DNA of 64,000 nucleotides from CAJPPJ01 sp963545265 (GTDB lineage: Bacteria > Bacillota_I > Bacilli_A > RF39 > UBA660), in the NCBI GenBank assembly GCA_963545265.1, contig CAUUHY010000004.1:27920-91919 (forward strand), written 5' to 3'. How positions within the stretch are numbered: position 1 is the stretch's first letter; the number at the start of each line of letters is the position of its first letter. The notes beneath the pieces were generated by a model that worked only from the letters and a program-made list of their open reading frames with translations, ran no database searches and was not told the DNA's origin. Positions 26,804-35,073 of the stretch are shown in pieces. A program made the translations under genes and the position numbers.

Positions 26804-29800
26804 TATTCATCCTCCCCTTCATCTTCTAAGAGTGTATCGTAATTAATATCTTCCTCTTCTTCGTCATCTTCAAATTCATCTTCTTCTGTTTCTTCAGAAA
26901 TCAAATCTTTTTCTTCATCTAAACATTCGAAGTTTTCTTTATATTCGTCATCTTCAATTTCTTTTAAATTCCATTCTTTTCTCTTTTCATCTAGAATTCT
27001 AACATCAAGTCCTAATGCTTGAAGTTCTTTTAATAAAACTCTAAATGATTCTGGAATTCCTGCTAAGTCAAATGTTTCACCCTTAACTATAGCTTCAAAT
27101 ACTTTAACTCTACCTACAACATCATCGGATTTAACAGTTAAGATTTCTTGTAAGATATTTGCTGCACCATAAGCTTCAAGTGCCCAAACTTCCATTTCTC
27201 CAAATCTTTGTCCACCCATGTTAGCTTTACCACCAAGTGGTTGTTGTGTAACTAAAGCATATGGACCTGTTGATCTAGCATGAAGTTTATCATCTACCAT
27301 GTGGTTAAGTTTAAACATGTACATAACCCCAACTGTTACACGATTATCAAATGCTTCTCCAGTTCTACCATCGTATAGTACTGTCTTACCATCACTATCC
27401 ATCTTAGCATCTTTCATAAGGTCGTATATTTCATTTACCTTAGCACCGTCAAACGCTGGTGTTGATACTAACAAGTTCATCTTCTTAGCTGCCATACCTG
27501 TATGCATTTCAAGTAATTGTCCAATATTCATACGAGATGGAACCCCTTGAGGATTAAGTAAGATATCTACTGGTGTACCGTCTGGTAAGAATGGCATATC
27601 TTCTTCTGGTAATACTAAAGATATAACCCCTTTATTTCCATAACGTCCAGCCATCTTATCCCCAACTTGGATTTTTCTCTTTTGAGCTATATAAACTTTA
27701 ATTTGTACTGAAACACCTGCTGGCATTTCTTCATTATCTTTTCTAGTAAATATCTTAACGTCTTGAACTATACCTTCACTACCATTTGGTACTCTAAGTG
27801 AAGTATCTCTAACTTCTCTTGATTTTTCTCCAAATATAGCATGTAAAAGTTTTTCTTCTGAAGTAAGTTCTACCATACCCTTAGGAGTTACTTTACCTAC
27901 TAAGATATCTCCTGCTTTAACTTCAGTTCCAACAATTATAATTCCATTTTCATCAAGATTCTTTCTTGCTGCTTCTGAAACATTAGGTATATCTCTTGTT
28001 ATTTCTTCAGGTCCAAGTTTTGTATCACGACATTGAATTTCTTGAAGTTGTAAATGAATACTAGTATATGCGTCATCTTTAACAAGTTTTTCGTTTAAGA
28101 TTACAGCATCTTCATAGTTATATCCATTAAATGTAGTATATGCAACTACAACGTTTCTTCCTAAAGCAAGTTCACCTTTATCACAAGATTGTCCATCTGC
28201 TAAAACGTCTCCTACTTTAACTTTATCTCCAGCTGACACTATAGGTCTTTGATGTTTGTAGTTTCCAGAGTTTGCTAATTCGAAGTTAGCTAATTTATAT
28301 TCATCTTGTCCATCTACTGTTTCTACTAAAATCTTAGATCCATCAGCATATTTAACTACCCCAGCTTTTTTACATAATACTTCAACACCACTATATTTAG
28401 CTGCTGTATATTCAACACCAGTTCCAACTATTGGAGCTTCTGTTTTAATTAAAGGTACAGCTTGTCTAGTCATGTTTGCTCCCATAAGTGTACGGTTAGC
28501 ATCATTATGCTCAAAAAATGGAATTGAACTAGTTGTTACAGATATAATTTGTTGTGCTGATACATCCATTAAATCTAATTTATCTGGTGTAACAATAATA
28601 TTTTCAGCATTATATCTAGCTGGTACTTTTTCATCTATTATCTTATTGTTTTCATCTAATTTAATAGTAGCAATAGATATGATGTAATCTTCTTCTTCAT
28701 CTGCTGTTAAATATTTAACTTCTTCAGTAGCATATCCATCTTTAACAACTCTATATGGAGTTGTAATAAATCCATATTCATTAACTCTTGCATATGAAGC
28801 AAGTGTTGTAACAAGCCCAATTGATTGACCTTCAGATGTTTCAATCGGACAAATTCTTCCGTAGTGAGATTCGTTAACGTCCCGAACTTCAATACCACTT
28901 CTTTCTTTAGAAAGACCTCCTGGTCCTAAACTAGTAAGACGTCTTTTATGAGTTAATTCTGAAATCGGATTAATTTGATCTATATATTGAGATATTTGAC
29001 CACTTCCAAAGAATTCCTTAAATGCAGCAGTAATTGGTTTAATATTAATTAATGTCTTAGGAGTTATTTCTTCTATATCTTGCGTTGACATTCTATCATT
29101 AATATTTCTAACAGTTCTAGTAACCCCAATTCTAAATTGGTTTTGCATTAATTCACCAACTTGTTTAACTCTTCTGTTTCCAAGATGATCAACTTGATCA
29201 AATTTACCAATTTTATCAAATAAATTTAAATAATATGATACTGCAGCATATACATCAGGAATAGTTAAACGTTTATAGTTTTCTCTTACATCCACTCCAA
29301 GTAATTCTATTATTTCTTTATCATTTTCAGGATTATATACTTTTAATGTTTGAATATTAGAATAATCATCTAATTCTTCATTAATTTTAATTTTCTTAAC
29401 ATTAAATCCATTTTCTAAAGCATTTCTTATTAATAATAGATTTTCTCTATTAACTAAAGTACCTGCTTTGATTACTTCATTTTCTGTTTTTACATCTTCA
29501 GCTAATTTTAAACCTAATATACGATTTGCAATGTTTAATTTTTTATTATATTTATAACGACCCACTTTTACTAAATCATATCTAAATTCATCAAAGAATC
29601 TAGTTTGAATATGGTTTTTAGCAGAATCTAAAGTAGCTGGTTCTCCAGGTTTTAATTTTTCATATATTTCTATTAAAGCTTCATCGATATTTTTAGAAGA
29701 ATCTTTTTCAATAGTGTTCTTAATATATTTGTTATCACCAAAAACACCTAGTATTTCTTCATCACTAGATAATCCAAAAGCTCTTAATAGAGTTGTTAAT

Positions 29801-30369
29801 GTAACTTTTCTTGTTCTGTCTATTCTTACATATAAAACATCTTTAGCATCTGTTTCAAATTCTAACCATGTCCCACGATTAGGTATCATTTGACATTCTA
29901 TAAGTTCACGTTCGTTTTTATCCTTACTTTCAGTAAAATAAACAGATGGAGATCTAACAAGTTGTAATACTACACAACGTTCTGCTCCATTTATAACAAA
30001 ACTTCCGCTATCTGTCATAGCAGGAATATCACCTAAAAATATTTCTTTTTCTATAACTTCCCCAGTTACATGGTTAGTTAATTTAGATAAAACTTTTAAT
30101 GGCATAGCATAAGTTAAATCTCTATCACGACATTCTTTGATTGTATGACGAGGTTTTTCAAAATGATATTTTCCTAATTCTAATGATAATGTACCAGAAA
30201 AATTTTCAATAGGAAAAAGATCAGAAAAAACTTCCTCTATCCCTTTATCTAAAAATTCTTGATAAGACTTCATTTGTATTTCGAGTAAGTCTTTTAACTC
30301 GAATTCATTTTTTACTTTAGAAAATGTAACTCTTTCTTTTTTTCCAAACTTTACTTTTTTATAATGCAC
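26803..30369 (-). CDS. rpoB: DNA-directed RNA polymerase subunit beta
   Basis: RNA polymerase beta, 1,188 residues, starting at GTG. Conserved cores include SELTHKRRL, GPGGLSKERSG, YNYEDA and the C-terminal GGKANMGGQRFGEMEVWALEAYGA. The rifampicin pocket is unusual: residue 479 (E. coli 531) is Thr, and the usual PIETPEGPNIGL reads PIETSEGQSIGL, with Ser512 at E. coli 564 and Ser516 at 568. The last 60 residues are a Glu/Asp-rich tail. It has its own strong promoter about 70-90 bases upstream. Confidence 0.99.
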   Translation of the reverse strand: MHYKKVKFGKKERVTFSKVKNEFELKDLLEIQMKSYQEFLDKGIEEVFSDLFPIENFSGTLSLELGKYHFEKPRHTIKECRDRDLTYAMPLKVLSKLTNHVTGEVIEKEIFLGDIPAMTDSGSFVINGAERCVVLQLVRSPSVYFTESKDKNERELIECQMIPNRGTWLEFETDAKDVLYVRIDRTRKVTLTTLLRAFGLSSDEEILGVFGDNKYIKNTIEKDSSKNIDEALIEIYEKLKPGEPATLDSAKNHIQTRFFDEFRYDLVKVGRYKYNKKLNIANRILGLKLAEDVKTENEVIKAGTLVNRENLLLIRNALENGFNVKKIKINEELDDYSNIQTLKVYNPENDKEIIELLGVDVRENYKRLTIPDVYAAVSYYLNLFDKIGKFDQVDHLGNRRVKQVGELMQNQFRIGVTRTVRNINDRMSTQDIEEITPKTLINIKPITAAFKEFFGSGQISQYIDQINPISELTHKRRLTSLGPGGLSKERSGIEVRDVNESHYGRICPIETSEGQSIGLVTTLASYARVNEYGFITTPYRVVKDGYATEEVKYLTADEEEDYIISIATIKLDENNKIIDEKVPARYNAENIIVTPDKLDLMDVSAQQIISVTTSSIPFFEHNDANRTLMGANMTRQAVPLIKTEAPIVGTGVEYTAAKYSGVEVLCKKAGVVKYADGSKILVETVDGQDEYKLANFELANSGNYKHQRPIVSAGDKVKVGDVLADGQSCDKGELALGRNVVVAYTTFNGYNYEDAVILNEKLVKDDAYTSIHLQLQEIQCRDTKLGPEEITRDIPNVSEAARKNLDENGIIIVGTEVKAGDILVGKVTPKGMVELTSEEKLLHAIFGEKSREVRDTSLRVPNGSEGIVQDVKIFTRKDNEEMPAGVSVQIKVYIAQKRKIQVGDKMAGRYGNKGVISLVLPEEDMPFLPDGTPVDILLNPQGVPSRMNIGQLLEMHTGMAAKKMNLLVSTPAFDGAKVNEIYDLMKDAKMDSDGKTVLYDGRTGEAFDNRVTVGVMYMFKLNHMVDDKLHARSTGPYALVTQQPLGGKANMGGQRFGEMEVWALEAYGAANILQEILTVKSDDVVGRVKVFEAIVKGETFDLAGIPESFRVLLKELQALGLDVRILDEKRKEWNLKEIEDDEYKENFECLDEEKDLISEETEEDEFEDDEEEEDINYDTLLEDEGEDE

Positions 30370-30433
30370 GCTTTCACACCCCTAACATTAATAATATTTC
30401 AACAAAAGATATAGCTATAAAAAGCTAATTTAT

Positions 30434-30463
30434 ATTATAACTTTTTATTTTGTATTTAGTCAA
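30434..30463 (-). promoter_or_regulatory. rpoBC promoter
   Basis: Minus-strand TTGACT (30458-30463), 18-base spacer, perfect TATAAT (30434-30439). The leader to the rpoB GTG is about 60 bases. Confidence 0.75.
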
Positions 30464-30542
30464 CCAACTTTACAAAATATTAGAGAAAAAATCATTTTCT
30501 CTTTATTTTTAACATAAAATATCCTTTTAACATTGCAAATAA

Positions 30543-30583
30543 AAAGGAACCAATTAATTAAACAATAAATAATTGGTTCCTTT
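30543..30583 (-). terminator. terminator after rplL
   Basis: Perfect 13-base arms (aaaggaaccaatt / aattggttccttt), 15-base loop, followed by T-rich sequence on the minus strand, about 55 bases after the rplL stop. It separates rplJL from rpoBC, which has its own promoter. Confidence 0.85.
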
Positions 30584-30636
30584 CCTAATTACATATTACT
30601 ATAAGTGTTTAAAAATTTCAAAGTTTTTTAAAATTT

Positions 30637-31008
30637 TTATTTAACTTCTACTGTAGCTCCAGCTTCTTCTAACTTAGCTTTGATTTCATCAGCTTCTGTT
30701 GTAGAAATGTTTTCTTTAACAACTCCACCTTTATCTGCTATATCTTTTGATTCTTTTAATCCTAATCCAGTTAATTCTTTGATTACTTTGATTACATTAA
30801 TCTTAGCTGCTCCTGCATCTTTAATTGATACTGTTACAGTTGATGGTGAATCATTTGATTCTGCTGCTCCTTGAACTGGTGCTGCTACAGCTACTGCTGA
30901 TGGATCAACTCCAAATTCTTCTTTCATTGCGTCTACTAATTCTTTTATTTCTAAAAGTGTCATTTCTTTTAATGAATTTATAAATTCATCTCTAGTTAAT
31001 TTAGCCAT
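30637..31008 (-). CDS. rplL: 50S ribosomal protein L7/L12
   Basis: Stalk protein that recruits translation GTPases. 123 residues: N-terminal dimerisation helix (EFINSLKEMTLLEIKELVD), Ala-rich hinge (AVAAPVQGAAE) and the conserved C-terminal domain (INVIKVIKELTGLGLKESK). AGGAGG precedes the ATG. It follows rplJ in the usual order. Confidence 0.99.
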   Translation of the reverse strand: MAKLTRDEFINSLKEMTLLEIKELVDAMKEEFGVDPSAVAVAAPVQGAAESNDSPSTVTVSIKDAGAAKINVIKVIKELTGLGLKESKDIADKGGVVKENISTTEADEIKAKLEEAGATVEVK

Positions 31009-31027
31009 TTTTAATACCTCCTACTTT

Positions 31028-31522
31028 CTAATTATTTTCTTTTTGTTTAGAAACTAAATCTAAACCGATTGCTAAATTTCTTACAACTCCAATCATTCCA
31101 CCTGCTAACATTGTTAATAGTTCGTCTCTTGATGGTAATGCTGCTAAAGAGTTTATCTTATTAAGATCTGCTACTTCGTTATCTACGTAACCCATCTTAA
31201 TTTCTAAGTTTTTATTTGTTTTTGCAAACTTACTTAACGTCTTGATTGCACTTAATTGGTCTTTTCCATATGCTAATGCACTTGGTCCACTTAAAGCTTC
31301 ATCAAGATTTATACCTTTATCATTAAAAGCTAACTTTAATAAAGTGTTCTTATATATTTTATAATCATCTTCATTTTTTCTAAGTTCTCTTCTAATTGCT
31401 TTAGCTTCTTTATCAGTAAGTCCACGGTAATCAAATAAAATTAGAGTTCCGTTATTTTCAATAATATCTTTTATTTCGGATACTACTTCTTTTTTTCTTG
31501 ATAAGATCTTTTCACTTGCCAT
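31028..31522 (-). CDS. rplJ: 50S ribosomal protein L10
   Basis: Base of the L7/L12 stalk, 164 residues. It shows LFDYRGLTDKEAKAIRRELR near the N-terminus, YKIYKNTLLKLA and the C-terminal L12-binding helix. It is preceded by an L10-type leader with a terminator hairpin, so expression is probably controlled by L10(L12)4 binding to its own mRNA. Confidence 0.98.
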   Translation of the reverse strand: MASEKILSRKKEVVSEIKDIIENNGTLILFDYRGLTDKEAKAIRRELRKNEDDYKIYKNTLLKLAFNDKGINLDEALSGPSALAYGKDQLSAIKTLSKFAKTNKNLEIKMGYVDNEVADLNKINSLAALPSRDELLTMLAGGMIGVVRNLAIGLDLVSKQKENN

Positions 31523-31540
31523 AACTGTTCCTTTCTGACT

Positions 31541-31632
31541 AAAAAAAGTCTTTGTAACACCAAAGACTTTTTAATAAAAGTTTTATCCTCGGTAGGATTT
31601 ACTTTATACCTACTGTCTTTGGCACTTCATTT
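31541..31632 (-). promoter_or_regulatory. L10 leader with attenuator hairpin
   Basis: The rplJ leader carries the L10-leader hallmarks on the minus strand: TGCCAAAGACAGTAGGT near the 5' side, then AATCCTACCGAGG. It ends in a terminator hairpin (AAAGTCTTTG, loop, CAAAGACTTT, T run; 31541-31572). The early CCAAAGAC can pair with the GTCTTTGG of the terminator, so a terminator/antiterminator switch is likely. Family known from Bacilli; the switch is inferred. Confidence 0.8.
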
Positions 31633-31635
31633 AAT

Positions 31636-31663
31636 ATTATATATAATTTTTTTTAATTGTCAA
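31636..31663 (-). promoter_or_regulatory. rplJL promoter
   Basis: Minus-strand TTGACA (31658-31663), 16-base spacer, TATAAT (31636-31641), overlapping the end of rplA. It would start transcription just before the L10 leader. Confidence 0.65.
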
Positions 31664-32351
31664 AATTTGTTTCACTAATTTTTATACTTGGTCCCATAGT
31701 TGTTGATAAATATACACTTGTTATATATTTACCTTTTGCTCCTGTTGGTTTTGCTTTAATAATAGCATTTACATAAGCATTTAGGTTTTCTTTCAAGTCT
31801 TCTGTTGAAAAACTACTCTTACCTATAATTCCATGTACGATTCCATAAGAATCACATCTATATTCAACTTGTCCCATTTTAACATCGTTTACTGCTTTTT
31901 TAATATCGTTTGTAACAGTTCCTGTTTTAGGGTTTGGCATTAAACCTTTTGGTCCTAAAATTTTACCAATTTTTCCTAAATGTGGCATCATATCTGGTGT
32001 TGCAATAATAACGTCATAATCGAAGAAATTTTCTTTTTCGATTTTTTCTATCATATCTTTATCACCATAGAAATCACTTCCTGATGCTTTTGCTTCTTCT
32101 AATTTAGCAGTATTACATATAACTAAAGTTCTTTTAGTTTTTCCAGTTCCCTTAGGTAACACTAATGCTCCTCTTAATTGTTGATCTGCTTTTTTTGTAT
32201 CTAGATTTAATCTAACTGATACTTCAACTGTTGAATCAAACTTAGTTGTTGATGTTTCTTTTAATAAATTTAAAGCTTCTTCTTTATCGTAAACTTTACC
32301 TTTTTCAATTTTACTTAAAGCTTCTTTATATCTTTTACTTAATATTTTCAT
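31653..32351 (-). CDS. rplA: 50S ribosomal protein L1
   Basis: Forms the mobile L1 stalk and represses its own operon. 232 residues with MKILSKRYKEAL at the start, the GTGKTKRTLVIC segment and the family signature around GKIGKILGPKGLMPNPKTGTV (split here as GKILGPKGLMPNPK). AGGAGG precedes the ATG. A hairpin like the L1 rRNA site lies in the gap before it. Confidence 0.99.
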   Translation of the reverse strand: MKILSKRYKEALSKIEKGKVYDKEEALNLLKETSTTKFDSTVEVSVRLNLDTKKADQQLRGALVLPKGTGKTKRTLVICNTAKLEEAKASGSDFYGDKDMIEKIEKENFFDYDVIIATPDMMPHLGKIGKILGPKGLMPNPKTGTVTNDIKKAVNDVKMGQVEYRCDSYGIVHGIIGKSSFSTEDLKENLNAYVNAIIKAKPTGAKGKYITSVYLSTTMGPSIKISETNFDN

Positions 32352-32361
32352 ATTTCCTCCT

Positions 32362-32393
32362 ATGTGGTTAAACGATTTTTAAACCTCCCACGT
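32362..32393 (-). promoter_or_regulatory. L1-type mRNA binding site between rplK and rplA
   Basis: On the minus strand ACGTGGGAGG and, after a short loop, TTTAACCACAT form a GUGG/CCAC stem with an asymmetric GAGG-containing internal loop. This resembles known L1 target sites on 23S rRNA and L11-L1 mRNAs. It ends just before the rplA ribosome site. Confidence 0.5.
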
Positions 32394-32404
32394 ATATTAA
32401 GGTT

Positions 32405-32827
32405 TTATTTTACTTCTATACCCATATTTAAAGCACTACCTTCAACACTCTTCATAGCACTTTCAATATCGTATGCATTTAAATCTTCTAATTTAATTTC
32501 AGCTATTTTTTTAATATCTTCTTTAGATACTTTTCCGATAATTTCTTTCTTACCTTTTGTACTACCTTTTGTAATATTAGCAGCTTTCTTTAAAAGATCT
32601 GATACTGGTGGAGTTTTTAATACAAATGTAAAACTCTTATCTTCGAATACAGTTATTTCAACTGGTACGATATCTCCCATCTTATCTTTTGTAGCTTCAT
32701 TATATTTATTACAAAAATCCATTAAATTAACACCTGCTGGCCCTAAAACAGTTCCTACTGGTGGCGATGGATTAGCACGTCCTGCTGGAATTTGTAATTT
32801 AATTACTCTACTAACTTTCTTAGCCAC
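32405..32827 (-). CDS. rplK: 50S ribosomal protein L11
   Basis: GTPase-centre protein, 140 residues, starting at GTG with AGGAGG seven bases upstream. LQIPAGRANPSPPVGTVLGPAGVN is the conserved N-terminal thiostrepton/EF-G region and TPPVSDLLKKAA starts the RNA-binding C-terminal domain. It stands between nusG and rplA. Confidence 0.99.
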   Translation of the reverse strand: MAKKVSRVIKLQIPAGRANPSPPVGTVLGPAGVNLMDFCNKYNEATKDKMGDIVPVEITVFEDKSFTFVLKTPPVSDLLKKAANITKGSTKGKKEIIGKVSKEDIKKIAEIKLEDLNAYDIESAMKSVEGSALNMGIEVK

Positions 32828-32852
32828 GATAACACCTCCTATATTTGTTTTC

Positions 32853-32892
32853 GCTAGTGGTCATAACAGCAAAGTTAAAACTTCCCACTACT
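32853..32892 (-). promoter_or_regulatory. L1-type leader structure before rplK
   Basis: Minus-strand AGTGGGAAG pairs across a loop with TTATGACCACT (AGTGG/CCACT stem with UGA and GAAG internal loop). This is similar to the classic L1 binding motif and to the second site between rplK and rplA. Role inferred: autogenous repression of rplKA. Confidence 0.5.
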
Positions 32893-32942
32893 TTATATAA
32901 AATAACTACATAAAGTCGTATTAAATACTATCATAAAACTCT

Positions 32943-33479
32943 TTATATATCAAGTACTATTTGTTCCATTGTAGCTTCTACTTCTGTAACTTGATTAAAT
33001 AAATCAATATTTATAATAGCAACGTCATCTGTAAGTGTCTTAACAATACCAAGCATTCCCGAAAATGGTCCTTCAATAATTTTAACTTTTGAACCAACCT
33101 CAATCTTAAGTTCTTCACCTTTAACAGTTTGTCCCATAGATTTAAATATTTTTTCTACTTCTTCTTTTGATAAAGGTATAGGTTTAGCACCTTTTCCACT
33201 TGATCCAATAAATCCTGTAACTCCTGGAGTGTTTCTAACCACATGCCAAGCTCTATCTGTCATAATCATTTCTATCATAATATAACCAGGAAAAAGTTTT
33301 CTAAGTCTTGTTTTCATTTCTCCGTTTTTATTTTCAACTACTGTTTCTTCTGGAACTATAGTCTTAAATATTTGATCTTCCATTCCTAAAGATTCAGCTC
33401 TCATTTCAAGTTTTTCTTTTACTTTATATTCATGTCCTGAATATGTTGTAGCAATATACCATTTTTTTTCATTTTCCAT
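32943..33479 (-). CDS. nusG: transcription termination/antitermination protein NusG
   Basis: Elongation factor that binds the RNA polymerase clamp and links it to ribosome or Rho. 178 residues: NGN domain starting KWYIATTYSGHEYKVKEKL, the block FPGYIMIEMIMTDRAWHVVRNTPGVTGFIG (seen in parts), and a C-terminal KOW motif, GSKVKIIEGPFSGMLGIV. It follows secE after 11 bases. Confidence 0.99.
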   Translation of the reverse strand: MENEKKWYIATTYSGHEYKVKEKLEMRAESLGMEDQIFKTIVPEETVVENKNGEMKTRLRKLFPGYIMIEMIMTDRAWHVVRNTPGVTGFIGSSGKGAKPIPLSKEEVEKIFKSMGQTVKGEELKIEVGSKVKIIEGPFSGMLGIVKTLTDDVAIINIDLFNQVTEVEATMEQIVLDI

Positions 33480-33490
33480 ATTTATTACCT

Positions 33491-33709
33491 CTACTTAATT
33501 ATCGTCCTAATCCATGGCACTACTGTACCTTGCAAAAATGCTGCTAAAAAAGATAAAATCAAAAAGAATAAAGCCATAAATGCTATAAAGATTAAAGTAG
33601 CAACAGAATATTTAATTAAATTTTTTCTTGATGGCCACACTATTTTTTTACTTTCTTTTTTCACATCTTTAAAATATGAAATTATTGGATTTTTCTTCTT
33701 TTTTTCCAT
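33491..33709 (-). CDS. secE: preprotein translocase subunit SecE
   Basis: Small essential SecYEG subunit of 72 residues: an amphipathic cytoplasmic helix YFKDVKKESKKIVWPSRK followed by one membrane segment. AAGGAG precedes the ATG. First gene of the secE-nusG-rplKA group; no rpmG is seen upstream. Confidence 0.95.
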   Translation of the reverse strand: MEKKKKNPIISYFKDVKKESKKIVWPSRKNLIKYSVATLIFIAFMALFFLILSFLAAFLQGTVVPWIRTIIK

Positions 33710-33794
33710 AAAAACTCCTTATTTTTATTTAAAATAAAAACAGCTAATAAAACTGCTCAAGTAAATATTAGCACTTTTGATACTTCTAGTCAAA

Positions 33795-33823
33795 TAAAAA
33801 GATGATGATTAAAATTCATCATC
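33795..33823 (-). terminator. terminator after the 387-residue protein gene
   Basis: Arms gatgatga / tcatcatc overlap the stop codon region, with a T run following on the minus strand. Confidence 0.65.
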
Positions 33824-34972
33824 ATATAAGTAATCATTATCATCGTTATATTCTTCATTAGCCATATTTTCTTCTTCTTTTTTCTTATTATGGTAATAAA
33901 GCGCTCCTCCTCCAAGACCTAAAGCTCCAAGACCTAAAGCTCCAAATGCTGCTGCTTTAACAAATCCATTTTCATCTTTTGGTGTTTCGCCTTCAAGAGC
34001 ATTTGTGTTAGTAGATGGATCTAATACACCTAATTCTTGACTTAAATCTTGATCGTATTTAGAAGGATCTATTTCCATAGGTGTTTTTGTATCTATAGGA
34101 GATTCTTCTATTATTTCTTCTTTCTTAGGTTCATCTACTTTTGGTGTTTCTACCTTAGGTTGTTCTGGTGTTGTTGGTTGTGTGTTAGTTTGTGATGGTG
34201 TTGGATTTTCAGGAACCGCAGGAGATGCTGGAGCTGGAGTATAACTAGGTGTTGGCGCAGGTCCAGGGACAGTTACCGTATTAGTTTTACTAAGTTCTAT
34301 AGCATTAGTCTTATTTTCAAGATTAGTAATTCTTGAATCTTGTCCTTTTAATCTATCAAAAACTTCTTGTATCTTTTTATCTTGTTCTACATTAACCTTA
34401 TCATTATCTATTTTATACTTATTAAAATCATTAGTTAAAGTTGTAATTTTTTTGTCTTGAACTTCATCAACCTTCTTTTGATCTTCAACAACTTTTTGAA
34501 ATCTATCACTAGTTTCTTTTTTGTAAGTTTCATAATCTGTTTTTTGTACTGCGTCTGGTTGTTGTGGAAGATTTACTGTAGCACTAGCTTGAGAACTTGG
34601 AGCAGATCCTCCTCCAGAAGATCCTCCACCATTACTTCCTCCACCATTATTATTTGATCCTTTAGATTTTTCTTTCATTAAACCTACTTCTTCAGCTACT
34701 TCAGATGCTTGTTTAGAATCTTCATCTTTATTAGATTCAATTATATAACTCAAATAATTTTTAAATTTTTCTGCTATTTCATCTAATTCTTCTACTCTTG
34801 ATCGAATTTGACTTTGAAATTCTTCTACTTGTCCTTCAGTAATAGTACCTTTTTCTAAATATCCAAGACCGCTACTAATATTATTTAAACCATCTTTTAT
34901 ATTATTAGCTAAAGCATCAAATTTACCTTTTTTTTCTCCAATTGATGTATAATCTAATATTTTATTCCCCAT
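33809..34972 (-). CDS. membrane-tailed helical protein, type VII substrate-like (387 aa)
   Basis: No family is certain. A helical N-terminal segment of about 100 residues without a Sec signal resembles the helical-hairpin leaders of LXG/WXG-type proteins. Then come a GGGS-rich linker (about 108-125), a charged coiled coil (about 150-235), a Pro/Thr-rich stretch (about 243-285), an acidic region and a Gly-rich membrane segment near 343-360 (AAAFGALGLGALGLGGGALYY), ending in a charged tail. The layout copies the next gene upstream (helical N-terminus, GGGS linker, Gly-rich membrane segment, acidic tail). Role inferred: surface or secretion-linked protein. Confidence 0.6.
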   Translation of the reverse strand: MGNKILDYTSIGEKKGKFDALANNIKDGLNNISSGLGYLEKGTITEGQVEEFQSQIRSRVEELDEIAEKFKNYLSYIIESNKDEDSKQASEVAEEVGLMKEKSKGSNNNGGGSNGGGSSGGGSAPSSQASATVNLPQQPDAVQKTDYETYKKETSDRFQKVVEDQKKVDEVQDKKITTLTNDFNKYKIDNDKVNVEQDKKIQEVFDRLKGQDSRITNLENKTNAIELSKTNTVTVPGPAPTPSYTPAPASPAVPENPTPSQTNTQPTTPEQPKVETPKVDEPKKEEIIEESPIDTKTPMEIDPSKYDQDLSQELGVLDPSTNTNALEGETPKDENGFVKAAAFGALGLGALGLGGGALYYHNKKKEEENMANEEYNDDNDYLYDDEF

Positions 34973-35033
34973 CGTATCCTCCGATATATTCTAGATAATT
35001 TAATTTTACTATAATTATATATTTTTTTCCACT

Positions 35034-35065
35034 AAAAAAGTTAACATTTTTATAATGCTAACTTT
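35034..35065 (-). terminator. terminator after the 418-residue protein gene
   Basis: Arms aaagttaacat / atgctaacttt (one G-U pair), with a T run on the minus strand, nine bases past the stop codon. Confidence 0.7.
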
Positions 35066-35073
35066 CATTATTA

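Noticed and set aside
32364..32900. Plus-strand ORF of 178 codons opposite rplK
   Set aside because: It is antisense to a certain ribosomal protein gene and its leader; no ribosome site and no recognisable domain.
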